In this document: positions 36,701 through 50,800 of the stretch, one piece after another
How positions within the stretch are numbered: position 1 is the first letter of the stretch
Layout of the letters: every line of letters begins with the position of its first letter
Assembly (NCBI GenBank): GCA_013399895.1
Contig: VXBA01002860.1
Coordinates: forward strand, 1-64,000
Direction: 5' to 3'
Length of the DNA: 64,000 bases
Origin: Serilophus lunatus
Lineage: Eukaryota; Chordata; Aves; Passeriformes; Eurylaimidae
Notes under the pieces: generated by a model
The model's database searches: none
Told to the model about the DNA's origin: nothing
What the model saw: only the letters and a program-made list of their open reading frames with translations
Made by a program: the position numbers and the translations under genes

Positions 36701-39700
36701 GTCAGGTCCATCCATTTGAATTTAGTCACATGTACTTCCTGGGGAACATAATGGTCTTGTGCTGAGATTGGAGCAGCAGGACTCTGGGGTTTAAACAGAA
36801 GCTCTGAAGGTGTGTGCTGCAGCAGCATTAAGCATTTCTGCCACCAAACTCATCCAAGTCCTTATTTCCATACTCCGGCCAAAGGTCTGGCTCGCTTCTC
36901 TCCGCAGTCTCCTTCTATCTTTCACTAGACTGGTCTTCCTATTTTAGTAAGACAACAGCCTGCATATGCATCCCTATCACACCATTCCTCTTCTCTGTAC
37001 TCCTTTCAGTTGTATATTTATAACATATTTACTCTCTTAATACGAGGAGTTTAAAGAAAACCAAAATCAATTAAAAAAGAGACAGACTTGGGCAGGGATT
37101 TGGTGTAGCAGTTTCAGCTTAAGAAACCAAGGTTGGAGAAACATTTGAAGAACAAGAAACAAATACATCTCTTGCAATTGTAGTGAGAAGTAGACCAAGA
37201 AGTACAGCTCTGTTACTGATAAAAGTATAGAAGCAGGGGTAGATGGCTAAGAACCGTATTTTCAATTTATAGGAGAAGGAAAATTAGGAAAACAGGAATA
37301 TGGCAAAGAATGCAATGTCAGTGAGAAGATGGACTGAAAATAATAAATAATTGATTCTATATAGGAGGAGAAAGAAGAAGGCTTTCAAAAAAGTGAATCT
37401 GCATGTACTGAACTTGCTTAAAGCCCTCTGTTTCCCCAGGAAGAAATTACTGGAAAGATTGTATGGGAGTACTTGACACTTGGGTGAGGAAATTCAGAAA
37501 CTGAAGCACATTTTTGAGGCCTTGAAGAGAGGCTGAGAAGTAACAAAAGGTTAATCTGACTATTCTTAAGATCATCCATTCACACAGCTTCTGGTAGATA
37601 AGAATGGGCTGCTCCCTAGATTTGGACAGTCTGTGCTTCCATCAACTCTCCAGGAGAAGATGAGGACAAAACTAGAATTAAAACAGCACTAGAAAAGATT
37701 TTTACAGTGCTAATACTTGACACAGTACACTTGCAGCATCAGGGAAGAGTACTTGGGGATCCCTAAGGTCCCTGCTGTTTGCAGTTATCTTAAGTTCACT
37801 TCTAGAGCCTTAACAGTACTTTAAGAAAACTACATACTGTCAAAGGGTTCTGAGTAAGCTTTTAATACCGTCTTGTAAGCTCTTTAGAAAAAATGATTCG
37901 TTGTGGTTTTAATAGATGGAACTGAGAGCATTTTATCCAGTTGGAATGTAATGTGGCTTTTGTGGATACAGAAAAATTTTCATTGTTTTTAGGAAACACA
38001 ATGCATCTGACAAACTGAATTCCTACTCGGACTTTTAGAACACTTTGAGAAATGGATAAGGTTGAAAGCGTAGAATACTTTTGTCCTGTTTGTTTTTGAG
38101 AAATCCTTTCTGAAATTACAAAGAAGGGGAAATACAATCTATAGGTTGAGGAGAATGCATCTTAATGGAAATAAAGAGTAGCCTGATATTTAGGGATGAA
38201 AAACAGCAATTGACATAGGGCTCATGAAGCCAAAAGATTTATAACCTTAACAGAAATACTCTAAGAAAATATCAAGCTATTAAGTACTTAATACAAAGGA
38301 ATTCATTCTACTGAAAAATGACTTTTCCCCATCTTATTGACTCACTGTGAAAAAAGGAATCAATATATTTTTGTAAACAAGGTGGCTCTTTGGATATCAC
38401 TTACAACCTGTTATCATGTGCATTAAAGATTTTTGAAAATTCCCTGAACTTTACTGGTTTTGAACCCAAGTATTTACCCGAATGTAAGTCAGAAGTGCCT
38501 TTCTGAAAATAACTGGTACTTTACTAGTGTGAAGTGAATGATGAGGTTAGTTTATGATAAAAGCTGGACCTTGCTGCCCTAACTTTTCTAACTCTTGTAC
38601 TAAACAGCCCATTTAGCTGGTGGACTGACCTGTACGTGAAGAAAGTTCACCAGGATTGCTTATTGTACCTTTTGAAAATCTCACCTGGATTCCTATGGCT
38701 CTAGAAAACATTTTGCAGCCATCTGAATATGGAAGCTGTAAGACCAGTTGCCTCTGAATGTGATGGCTCCAGTTATCACAGACCTGAGAATTCTACACCT
38801 AAAATTTAACCTGAGCTTCGAAAGAGGTTCTACACTTTCAGAGCTGGCTTCTCCACGTGGTGGTTGGTCTGGCCACTCTTTCATGGTTGAGTGCAGTGCT
38901 GTTTGCTAGAACACGTGTGTATCTTATGCATGGCACGTACCTGTATAGGGGCAATCTGCTGCACTCTTTTACCTAGGTATAATGGGGTTTGGTGCATGAC
39001 TAGAGATAAAATCATTATAAAAATTTCAAAAGCAATGGATGCATTTCTGTAATTGTCGGAATTAATAAAAAAGTAAAATAATTATTCCTTTACAAGAGGA
39101 ATTTGGAATAGGATACTGTGAGAAGAACTATTCTATGTATATTATTGTTTTCCATTCCTGTTATTGTCCAATGCTTACTTTCTGCAGCAATTCTTACCCC
39201 TTTCAGTTAAATGCCCAGAGAAGTAAAGTGGTTCAAATGTTCCTGAATTACTTTAGATGCTTCCTGATTTGTCAGTGCAGAGTGTTTTGACAGTAGATTT
39301 CTGCCCAGCTGCCTTCCTTCTCTGTGTCTGCCACTACACAGACTGCCCATTCTCTTTGCTTAATATTTGCACAATGGAGTTATAATCCAGAATGAGGAAT
39401 CATTTCCTTTGTCAGTATATATCACATTGGTTAATGAATAATATCTTTCTCCAAAGAATATCAGGGAACAAAAATGTTTAATATTGCATTTTTATAAGAG
39501 TTACAAGACTAAAAAGGAGGTAAGAAGTCTATCTTCGCTTTGTTTCTGTATAAATGAATTTTTGAATAAATTAAGTCATAATTTTATATTATTATGAAAA
39601 TGTATGTGAAAATATATATGAAAATGTTATCTTAAAAAGATGGCATGTGTGGTTATGTATTTGGATGCATCATTAATTCCTGCAATGTGGTGAGATTTTT

Positions 39701-41814
39701 CAGGAAAATATTTCTATTCTCTGAGGTTGAAGAGGACCCTGACAATTTTTAATTTCAGTGATGGTGGCCTTTTTTCTTTGGGAGTGTTTGGGAGTTTTGT
39801 AGAGGTGGAATTTATTACTTTATGCAATAGGCTTTTCTCTTGTATAAACCAAATTGTTCCTAAGGCTTTGCAAACATGCAATTTTTCAAAGACAATACAA
39901 ATATATTGATGGCTTGGAAAATAAGTATACTGACAATATGCATATACGTAGAATAAAGAGTAAAAACAGTCTGTTCTTTAGTGATTGTACCTGAATCACG
40001 GCCTTGTACCTGAATATGAGCTTGGAATGTTTCTACACTACTAAGAATTTAGCTCAGGACAACATAATATCCTAAACAGTCCCAAACACTGGAGAAGAGA
40101 GAGTGTTCTACCTCAGATATTACTTCACATTTAGATCCTCTGTTTAACTGCAGTTATTTTGTGCAAAGAAAGTGATATAATTCTAAATCTGGCATAGTTG
40201 TGTAAAGGCAGATTAACTCTCATGAGGATCTTCATACCCTGAAACCAAGTCAGATCTTTCTTCACTCTTCCTCTATGTTGTCTTCATATAGTAGATGGAA
40301 AAAGATGTAAATCCAGTGTTGCCTTCACCCTGCTGGATACTGATGGGTTACTAATTTAGAGTAGTCCCTGACTTTTTTGGTATGTATCTGTCAGCTGGTG
40401 ATCACAAAAGGATTCAGAAGTGGTGGTACAGGTAAGTCAGGTAACATGCAGACACCATGCTCTGAACAAAGCCAATCCAATGTGTTTTGTACTCTTGGTT
40501 TCTGTTGATGGCTCTTCTCTTAGACTTTAATCTGTTTCAGATTCATATTAATTTTTTAATCACTGAAAACTAAAATGCAATAAGGAAACTGCTGTGAGAT
40601 TCCATCCTATCCCTTATCGCTTTCTTTTAAATGAATGACCCCTTACATTCCAGCAGAGAGCTTGCAAAGAATAGAGACCTTTTCTAAGACAAAGAGACAT
40701 TTTAAAAACGTAGAAAGTAAATGAGCTGCCTGCTAGTACAGGCAACATGATTGCTTTGTGCTGTCACCCACATTTTGTGAAAACAGAATGGGCCAGCATT
40801 GTTTAAAACAGCTTCTGACAGAACAATTTTTACATACTCAGTGGTGTGTTTGTTTAGAAAAAAGTAGATTCAGATTGAACAGAATGAGCATCTTTATCTG
40901 ATGTAAACGGATGGGAGAAAGATGATTGTAAAATATTGAAGAATTTCTCCTACAGAAAATGGCTTCTTCATCTCTGAAAACAACAGGCTTCTTGTGAAGT
41001 GCAGTCAAGGCTTACAGACACATTGCCGTGGTACGCTGAGTTTCAAATCTCTGCTGACATTTCAATGGTATTTAGAGTTATGACAAATCTGATTTATTTG
41101 TGCCTCTCCAAAGCTGCCATAAAAGAAGTGCTGATTTGGTGACTTAGTCACAGCACCTTCAGACAGCTTCTTTTTCTAGTTGTGGAAATTGCTGTCAGAT
41201 CTATATGTTCTTTTCTGTACTATAGTTTAATAATTTTTGTAAAGATGCTGTTCTGGACAAGACTTTTAATTTTCCAGTGAAGTTTTCACCAGAATGTATA
41301 TTTTCTTAGAAGAATATCCTGTCAAACAACATTCCAGGTAAAATTTTTAATTTTTTAAATAATATTTTTTGAGTGATTCAGAAGAAACTTCAACCCTGCA
41401 ATAAAAAATTGACCCTTGTGGTTTTATCATTTAAAATGAAATTTTAATAATTTTTTTATAATTAAAATGGAATTCAAATATACCATTCAGTCTAATTGCC
41501 CAAGCAACATTTATAAAATTTCTTTTCAGAAGTAAAACAAATCATTAATTACAACAGTCATACTCTCAGTATTGGGCCCATCTTAACAAACAGTTAAATT
41601 TAAGGCAGTATTTTAATATAAAATTTGATTCCAATTACAATCTCAGTGTTTGACTCAAAGTTTGAGTCATTAAAGATTTTGCTTGAGTAAAGATGTCAAT
41701 GAAAATATTTATCTCCAGATGCTTTCATTGATTTCAATTACATGAAATACACTGCTGTTTCCTGTTTTACCATAGAGTTTCTCACACTGAAAAGATGCTT
41801 GTAAGTGGGTAAAT
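33711..41814. other. Long AT-rich stretch, no gene seen
   Basis: About 8 kb without a supportable gene or recognised transposon. A locally GC-richer patch lies at about 35560-35730. Short tandem-like words occur near 39595-39630. Open frames are below 95 codons and lack domains. Confidence 0.5.
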
Positions 41815-41900
41815 CTGGTGTAGTGATTAAATCCTGTGCAAAGCCAGGAGTTGGACTCAATGATCCTTGTGGGTTCCTTCCAACTCAGGATATTCTATGA
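41815..41900 (+). repeat. Degenerate tRNA-Ile SINE copy, CR1-type tail
   Basis: The tail at 41844-41900 is well kept (ccaggagttggactcaatga, then ttccttccaactcaggatat and ATTCTATGA). The preceding bases aatcctgtgcaaagcca resemble the tRNA 3' half ending in gggcca of the SINE at 31664-31791, including a B-box-like gattaaatcc. The 5' head is missing or decayed, so a very short CR1 end is the alternative. Confidence 0.65.
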
Positions 41901-44799
41901 TAAATATTTTTCTTTATTGGTGTGGAGGAGAATAAGGGACTTCCTGTGTTTTAAAGCAAACATGGGTTGTTTCCAAACTTCTAGTTGCATATGTAATACA
42001 TTTCTTAATTTTTATGCTGGACTGAATTAAATTCCTATGTCTCAATGTTTCTTCTGCTTTATTAAGTCCCAACAGTGTATAAATCCTTGTTACAGTATTT
42101 GCCTTTAACTTCAGTAGTCATTTTTTCATTTTCATGATGTGTTTGTGCGTAATAGATCTACACCTTCTTCAGTGCAAGCAAAATAGGAAGTTCAATTCAG
42201 TTCGTGTTTTCTTTTCCTCTTGGTCACTTAAGTGTCTTGAACAGTGTTAAATGTCCAATTTGTACTGAGGGTGAGAAGCTTCAGGTATGCTCTCTGTAGA
42301 GGAGTTTTCTTAGTACAGGTAGAATCTCTTCCTTTGTCACTTAGGTGGCTATTGACTGTCTACAGCTGCTTTAATTCTCTCATGCTTCTGCAGGTGCTCT
42401 CTAAAAAGAGATCCATAGTTATAGAAGAAGGGTTTTGTCCCCTAATGTACTATTTTTTCTTTCATAAATTAATTTCTTAAGGTTGTGCAACTCCTCCTGC
42501 CTGTCATTTCTAGTTCTTACATTGGGGATGCCTTTTCAATGTTGTGAGTTTTTTGTGGTGTCTCAGGTCATGCCCCACCCACCCAATATATCATCAAAGT
42601 GTTTAATTATTACAGCCATTTTCTTAGACGGAGAGCAATACTGAAGGACTAAGTGAAATCAGTTGAAGACTGGTCCTTGAGAGACTCAACTGTTGTGCCT
42701 CTACTATGTTCCTGGCACTACACATTGCACAGCCTCTTATTTTGGCCCCTTGATGAAAATTTACCTTAGCACTAGAATAAAAAAAAAAAAAAAAAAAAAA
42801 AGAATTTTTATGTCTTAGCAGAATCCTACGGACATCTGTCTGTGCTGTAAAACAATCATAGAGTTACTCCTAATATCATGAAAAAAATTTAATTTGTTAA
42901 TCTTTAGCAGTACCAATGCTCCCAGTTTAGATGTGAGACTGATGTATAAGGACTTTGAAAAAGACTCTCCTTTTTATGGAGTCCTGTAAAAATGCTTATT
43001 TCTTTTCAAAATTACTCTGCGTAGCTATTCTTCATCCTTTGCCTTTCTAGTATGAGTAACACTTAAGAAAAGGCGTTGTCAGGAGAAGGTGTGAGAGGGA
43101 CAATGTCATTGAGGCCAAGATTTTTGCCTTCTCCACTGATGTTGTGCCTTTTGTCCCTATAGTGCCTTGTGTGTGCTGTTTCATTGCTGTACTTTAAGTA
43201 GACTCCTGACAACAGCAGCACAAGGGGACCAGAGATAGACTGCTTGGTTGGTCAGTCTATCTGTTTATCTAGCCATTCTAATCTGTTCTGATCCCCTTCA
43301 TCCCTGCTGAGGCAAGAATGCAAAGACTAATGTAGATAAACAATAACTTCTGCTTTTTTGAAAGGTTTCCATGCTTGTGACTCTTAATGGATGTGAGTAG
43401 AATACTCTTGCTGTATTTCCAAATGCTGCTAACACTGTTCTCTTCCATCAAAAACTGCAAACAGCAAAACTTCTACAGATTTTCAGTTGAGAGAAAGAAA
43501 TTTAAATGTTAAAAAATATAATATGAAGACTTCCTCTTTTTGTCATTATATATATTAATTCTATCTGTAACTCTCCATGTTGGCTTGACAAATAATCTAT
43601 TACTTTATCCCTTAAAATGCAGACAACAGAGGTTCCTGATTGCTGCAAATTGACATGTTTAGCATGTCCTTCACAGCACTTGACCTGACCTAGGTCTGAT
43701 CCTTATTTATACGGCATAACAAAAATCTACTTAGCAGATGCTCAGCAGATGCATTTTCATAGATTCTGAGTCTCACTGGTGTTAATTTGCTTATGTTGCT
43801 GAAAGCAGAGGGGAATATGTCTGAAATGAACCATGTGCAACCAAAAAAAAAAAAAAAAGAATGTGTTCATTTTGAGTTAATGAAACAATGAGCTGGTAGG
43901 CCTGTTAATTGCAATAGTCAGTGGAAAATCACACTTCTGCACTCACTGAGTAGCTCACCAGTACAGCAATATCAGTTTGTGAGATAGGTAAGTAACTTTA
44001 AAAATCAAGAAAGTAATGAAAAACTTAAAAATTCACCAAGTCTTTGCATTTCTTATTTCCACTGACATGAAAAGTGTGCAATTTCCTTATTGCCTTGGCC
44101 AGTGAGTCTTGTGTACACAAAGCTTGGTAAAGGAAATGTATGTTTTAAATCTTGGAGTAAGGTTTCCTTTTGCGATGAAAAAGACATCATCATCACGCAG
44201 CACCTCTGTCATGAGCTAACAAAACATTTAGACTCAGTTGTTGGTCTCAGCCTTGTGGAGTTTGTTCTAAAACTAAGAAAACCATTGTTGAATGTATTTT
44301 TTAATTTTGTAGCCCTGCTTGCTGAATATATTATGGAAAAGCTGAAATAAGGGGATCCCTTCAGACACTCTTCAGCACAGTTGTGACCTCCCATGATTGT
44401 GTGGATTTTCCTTCTCTGTCTCTTGATGCTGCCAGTTCTGCTGTGAGAGTTAAGATTCTTGCTGCATTAGTTCAAAGGTGGAATAGCTGCAGCAGGGCCA
44501 TCCACTGGGGCAAATTGATGCTGCTTCACTGAAGCCCACTGAAGGCTAAGCCACGTTGTATGTGCTGCAGATCTGACCTACAAAGTATCTTGGGAGTTGC
44601 TTTTTCAGTTTTATAAATTACTAGAACACTACCGTAGGAGGAAAACTATCTATTAAGACAATACAGTATTTTGCTTTTCTGAAGTGTTAAGAAAACAAAG
44701 ATAAAATGAAGTACCAACAAACATGCGTGGTAAGATATAATAGGTAGCAGAGTCCAAAGACAACACTTTTTTTTTTTAAATATTCAGAGCAGACATATT
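41901..44799. other. AT-rich DNA with poly-A tracts
   Basis: No gene is seen. A23 at 42779-42801 and A16 at 43843-43858 are the main features. The plus-strand frame at 44090-44350 (86 codons) has no recognisable domain. Confidence 0.5.
42779..42801. repeat. Poly-A tract (A23)
   Basis: Twenty-three consecutive A, with no retroposon recognised upstream. Confidence 0.9.
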
Positions 44800-44818
44800 G
44801 GGGGGGGGGGGGGGGGGN
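44800..44818. other. Poly-G run ending in N
   Basis: Eighteen consecutive G followed by one N. The length is probably not reliable, because such runs are difficult to sequence and the N marks a failed base call or a minimal gap. Confidence 0.85.
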
Positions 44819-47800
44819 AAAGATTGATATAGAAAACAGCAGATGGGCAGCATGTACTGCATGGGACTTCTGCAGCTATCAAGAGAAATCAATCTGACTT
44901 TTGTTAGGTTCAGAGCTGTTCTCCACTGAATAGATAGGAAAGAGATGCAAAGATTGCGGCCACCATATGTCTTAATCCAGAACAGAGATATTTCCTTGTG
45001 TCCAGCTTCCAGGACCGGCTGACCCGTGAACTCCCTGACTTGGTAGCTGCTTTAACCAGACTGCAGCATGGAAGCAGTCCAATAGACAGCTGTCCCACGA
45101 GCCTGAAAGCCTCATTTTTATGAGTCCACAAGATGAAGTTGCCTTGCAGATTCAGACATTGAATTTACTTGTTACCCTGGTAGACAATGGGCCCTTTCAG
45201 GAGTTTGTAATTTCTTCTGTGATTTCTAACTGTTGTCCTTCAAGCATCCCTTTTGCCAATGAGTTAGTGCAGGGTCAAATCTTCCACAGTCAAGGTGTGG
45301 CACTCACTTTTTTCTCCTGTTTTACCTTTTGCTGCATGCCAGTGTGTCCTGATCTCTGCAGACACTGAATTACGGATTACTCAAGTGCTGTAACTTGAAA
45401 GTATTTTTTTCCCACACATGGAGAAGTGTGAGGAATCACTTCACTCAAGCCAACAAAACTACTCCTTGATTTATGTTGCTATAAAGAAGAAGATTCCCTT
45501 TTATCAGAATGACAACTATGATGATGGAGAGAAGATGTAGAATCAGCATGAAGAGAACCAAGAAACAGTGTGAAGCAAATCCTGTATGCTTGATAGTGTA
45601 TAAGCAGTGATCTAATGATACACATGAAGCTGACTAAACAGAAGGGAGGATTTAAGACAATACTGCCATATGTGAAATGCTTGGATTGTTTCAACATTTA
45701 GTACCAGTGGGAAAAAAAGTATTCCTGAAATGTTGATTTAATACCAGACAAGACATACTTGGCTCCACTGCTAGTCATTCGACTATTCTTCATAATCCTG
45801 AAACTGTTGTCTGAAGGGCTTATAATATATTGAGATCATTGCTTTGGCACTCTTAAAACAAACTGAAAAGGAAGAAAGAAATAATACTAGAGGAAATGGT
45901 CCAAGAAAATTCACACTCACAGGCCAAGAAGGATTTATGATTTGGAGGCTTAGATCCCAGTCATGCATCTGACTCCTTTCAGTTTTTCTAGTGACAACCA
46001 GGCAAGTAGAAAACTGGCCCAAATGGTTAGTTTAGAAAAATGCCTGGAAACACAGCTGCTTCAATGTGGTCTTCGTCTAAACACTATGGGCAGATGGGTG
46101 GCAAAGTTTTTTACTTTGCTTTCTTTAGAAAAGTTGTTAGAAATGCAATCCTGAATGCCTGAAACGAAACGGGAGTTCCATGCATCATTAAGTATGGTTT
46201 AACAGACTGGATGACAGTTTTGATTGTTAGCTTATGCTTGCAACTGTAATACTTGCTGTTTATTTGTCTCTGACAAATGAATTGTCAGGCACTGACTATT
46301 CCAAAACAAGCCCTACCTTCTAGTATTCTGATGGAGCAGTTACATTAATAGGAATTAGGCTCAGACTAAATTTCATATATATTCAGGAAGGATGTAAGAA
46401 TCAAGCATAGTAATGACCACAATTCTGTTGATGAGTGAAAAAAAGTAGTACAGCGTACCTTTAGCTGTTGTATTGGCATTAAGGAACTAAGCCTCTCTAA
46501 AAAGGAGAGGATTGAACAGTGCCTAGTTTACCTTTAGCATTTTGTGTGGTTTTTAACATGTGATTTGTCAACCAGAAACCAACTTTTTCTTCTACTTTCA
46601 TTCCAAGCAAGCTGTTAGCAGTGAAAGAATTGACTCTAAACTGTCTGTGTTTGACAGTATCCTACTTTGGAGTCCCAGGCAAATGTGGACTTTCAGGAAT
46701 AGCTGCAGTACCATTAAACATGCTGGGAAAAACAAGCACAGGTCATATCTTATGTACACCTCAACATTACATGTTTCAGCACAGCAAAAGAACAAAGAAG
46801 ATAGAGCATTTCTTTGACTATGTGCAGAACTTCTATAGTATGTACACACAGCTTCTATTTCATTTGACAGCAAGATCTAGGACATCATCTCAACCTTCAA
46901 AACACTGCCAGGTCATTCCAATTTCTCACATTTCCTTTTTTCTGCAACTCCGTAATGCAACACAATGAAGTCTGATCTATTACCACTCATTGAAGTAGGC
47001 AGTTCAGAAGTTACAACAAGTCTCAAAAATGTCAAACGTAATGAAAAATAAGGGAAACATACAGACAAAAGTTGTTCCTGTATTCCACACAATGTGCACC
47101 ATTCTTTTACTCATCAGTGACTTCAGTGTAAAGGTTCTCATTCTATTTTTTCTAGTACTCTTGTAGCAACAATGACCTACAGTCCTTTAAAATAATATCT
47201 TTTGCAGAAATAGAAGGACTTGCCACATCCCAATAACTAAAGGAAATTCAGCTTCCTACTTTTACAGATTTCTGCTGTAAATTTCAGATGTATTTGCAGA
47301 TAAACCAAATGCCTAAAAGATGAAATATCTGATTTGCAGAAATCTGCTACTATTTAGCAGTAGTTATTTGTTTGTTCAAGATGATTACTTACTTTGTAGT
47401 TCTCCATAAAATATTAAAGAATTTTTCATAGCAATGCATTCTTATTCATCTACACTACAATCTGTGTCCCTTAAAAATTGATAGTAGTAGTAGAAATAAT
47501 AACACTATGGACCAATTCAGACTCTGATTTAGTCTATATTTTAAAGATGCTTAATGTCATCCAGTTTCATAGAATGGACTATATATCTATGTTCTAAATA
47601 ACAACTTTGAGAGTCAAAAGGGTTGTTTGCTTCTCCATTAGAGGCCAGACTGAAAAACTGAGGACCAAATCAATATTTTCCTTAGAAGGCTGGCAGTCGT
47701 ATAGTTGCAATTCTGCCCCACAAGCTCTTACAGAGTTTTAGTGTAATGTCAAAGATCCATGAGTATGACTTGGGCTATTGATATTAAGTTTTGGCTTTTA

Positions 47801-50800
47801 GATGAGAAAAGTAGCATGCAATTCCTCATACACGCTTGTGTATTCTGCTTTAGGTGTAAAAGAGAGTTTGCAGGTTAAACCTTGCTAGATGTTTAGGGAG
47901 TTTTACATTCTTTTAGGGAATCTCCTTTTCCGCACCTATTTTTAAAAATCATTTCCCTTATAACAATAAGTCTACCTGTCAAGGCAACAGGGAGAGACAG
48001 AAAGGTACAAAAGACTTAAGATTTTAAAATGTGTTGTTATATGTGATAAAGTAACCAGATTGTGATGTTTTGGATTATGCTTCAGATCTAGAAGCAAGTT
48101 TTCTATGTTGCTGGAAGATGAGAATCACTGTTATCTTTTCAGATACCATTAATTTCTAGCCTGGCTGTCTTGTGAAATAATGACATTCAAACTTGTCGCT
48201 GCTTGAGTGCTGATTATTGCCCAGTGATTTTGGTCCCAGGCCACTGTGATTTTGTGGGGGAAGGCCTCATTTATTTTGAGGAAATGAAACATTTTAACAA
48301 TTTTTATTTTCCAAACTGTAGTCATTGGCAGCACTCTAAAGTTTGGAATATTGTGGGTGTGTTACAGTAATCCTAGGATTGATGAATTACTGAGCAGTGA
48401 GATATTTAAAGCTGTGTGGTAGATGCAGTTTATTGAACAAATCTCTGTGCGTGTGTTCTGAATAGTATATTAATTACAACTGACATGGAAGACATTTAAC
48501 AGTACCCTTCAATGTATAGGGACTTGATTCTGAAGATCATTCCCTAAAGCACTAGTGTGTATGCGAAGGTCTTTAGAAAATATTTTTGGATCCCTTGAAC
48601 TAAAAGGAAAAAAAAACTGCTCCAGGCAGCCTGCTTCTTCTTGTAGGGTTTTAGAATGAATAGCCTCATGCTTTCCTGCACAGCCTTTCTGGGGCTTGGG
48701 CTTGAAGTCAGATATCATCTGTGCAGATCAGAAGCACAGCTCCAGGTTCTGAGCACTGCTTGTTATTTGGAAGTACACCTTTCGGAGAGGACAGAGAGAT
48801 ATTTTTGAAGCATGTATAGTTTAGTACTATTTTTTTTTTTCAGTGTGGAAGATCCATAAATGGCTAAGTGTCAACAGACAATGAAAGATGTACTTGTGAA
48901 GATAAAAAGGGATGGAAAAATTGATTCTATAAACATCTCATGTGACTAGAAGTCTCATTCAATGACAGCCATCACTTAGCTAAAAGTGAACTACATAGAG
49001 TAAGTTATGACTTATTTAATTCTCTTTGCAACCCCTATTAAAAGAAAATAAAAATAACATGAAAATGTCCATAATGATTAGAGTGAGCAGATGCAGTGCT
49101 AAGTTAGAAGTCTTAGCTCTATCCAATGCTATCACATTGTCATATGTATACAGCATACGCTATACAATATGTCTGAGATCATTATGTGATCTGCTGCATA
49201 AATTGCACATCTAAGGAGGATGGAGGAACAACAGTTGTGTCACTGGGAAATGCTAATCTGATAATGGTTTATGCAGCATTATTTTTGTTTTTCCCAGAGG
49301 ACCCAACAACTTTACTAGCTGGCTTTGTAAGTTTATGAGTTATACTAGAAATGAAACAGCTGGTTGTGGGACAAGCAAGCTGAAGTTCAGAAAAACAAAC
49401 AAAACAAGAGGTAGAATTCCTTTTTGCATCTGAAAGGGAAATTTTGGGAAGTAGAATGCAATTATTGTAAACGAATGACTGAGCACAATGAGCTATGTGC
49501 TTTCAACATTAGTGCGGGTTTTTTTAAACTAAAGCAGAAAAAAGAGATGGGAAGAGGATGTGCAGCCTTTAAAAAGAAGTAGTCTGTGTGTCTGCAGCAT
49601 GCCAGCTTTACTGTTCCTAATGCAGTTATTTTTAAAGCATATTATTTTTTAGAAGGTGAGGTGTGGCAGCATTACAAACACAAGCATATAGTACATTTTT
49701 TCACTGTACATCAGCTAAAACTGGCCAGGCATAACAGCATGTTTAGAATTCCTTTATAAAGCTGTCAAAAGGAAGAAAAAACACAAAATGAACCACTCCT
49801 TCGTGATATGTTTTATAAAATAGCGATGATTGCTAAACACTAAGTAGAAAAGAGACTGAGAAGATTGAAACAGGAATATGTGATGCAGATGATGAGGTTT
49901 GGTGGCAATGTAATGCAGGATTAGGTTAGGATTCTTTTTCTATGCATGAGATGATCAGTCAGACTAATAGCATATAACTTACTTCCTTACTTGGATGTTT
50001 GAAAGTGGAGGATAGATTTGCTTGTGGTGTTGTGATAGGAACATTTAGAGATTATTGCTGACAGAAAGGGACCTGATCTTCCCCAAAGCAACAGGATTAG
50101 CAACTCTAGTGGAAGCAACTTACAAGACTTGCATGTAGAATCAATGTGGAGAACACAAAGCCAGCTGAAAGCAATTACGTTTGGGAAAGGTGTTTTTGAA
50201 ATAAAGGAACTTATTTTGTGCTTGTTTGTAAACTTAGTTGTACAGAATTATAACTACCGTAGCCTGAAGAAGTAAGGGCAATTATCAAGTTCTATCTGAA
50301 GTCCAGGATTTGAGTCTCTAAAACATCCCCAAAAAAGGGAAAATTAAGCAACTCTTTTATAAATTATATATATATTTCCTATTGATCTGAACTACTATGC
50401 TCCTATTGAACTGCTGTGCTCTAGGCCTGGCTCTTATCTGGGCCTCTCTCTAGCACCAGATAAAAGGGTCCTTAAGCCTCTCTAATTACTAGGAAACTTC
50501 AAGAAAGGCTTCAGGTACCCTGGGTCTAGAGCAGCTGTCCAAGCTTGTTAGAAGCTGCTAGAGCGTCCTCTTCGTTTTATAGATGTGTCTCCCCATGTCT
50601 TGTCCTCACCTTTTGGTAGGAGGCACTCTTATGTTTCTCAGAGAGGCCCTAGGAGTTCTCTGATGATCCTGGACCCTGTGCTCAGAAGATCTAGAAACTC
50701 TCAAACGAGAACCCAGAGGGTGCTGTGCAAACTGCTGTGACTCTTGGCTGCCTCTGCTGTACTCTCATGCTCTCTGTGTTCTTACAAAATGAAACATGCC

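Noticed and set aside
46598..46968. Overlapping frames of 115 codons (+) and 91 codons (-)
   Set aside because: Both strands are open at once, neither shows a motif or codon bias, and the interval looks like background.
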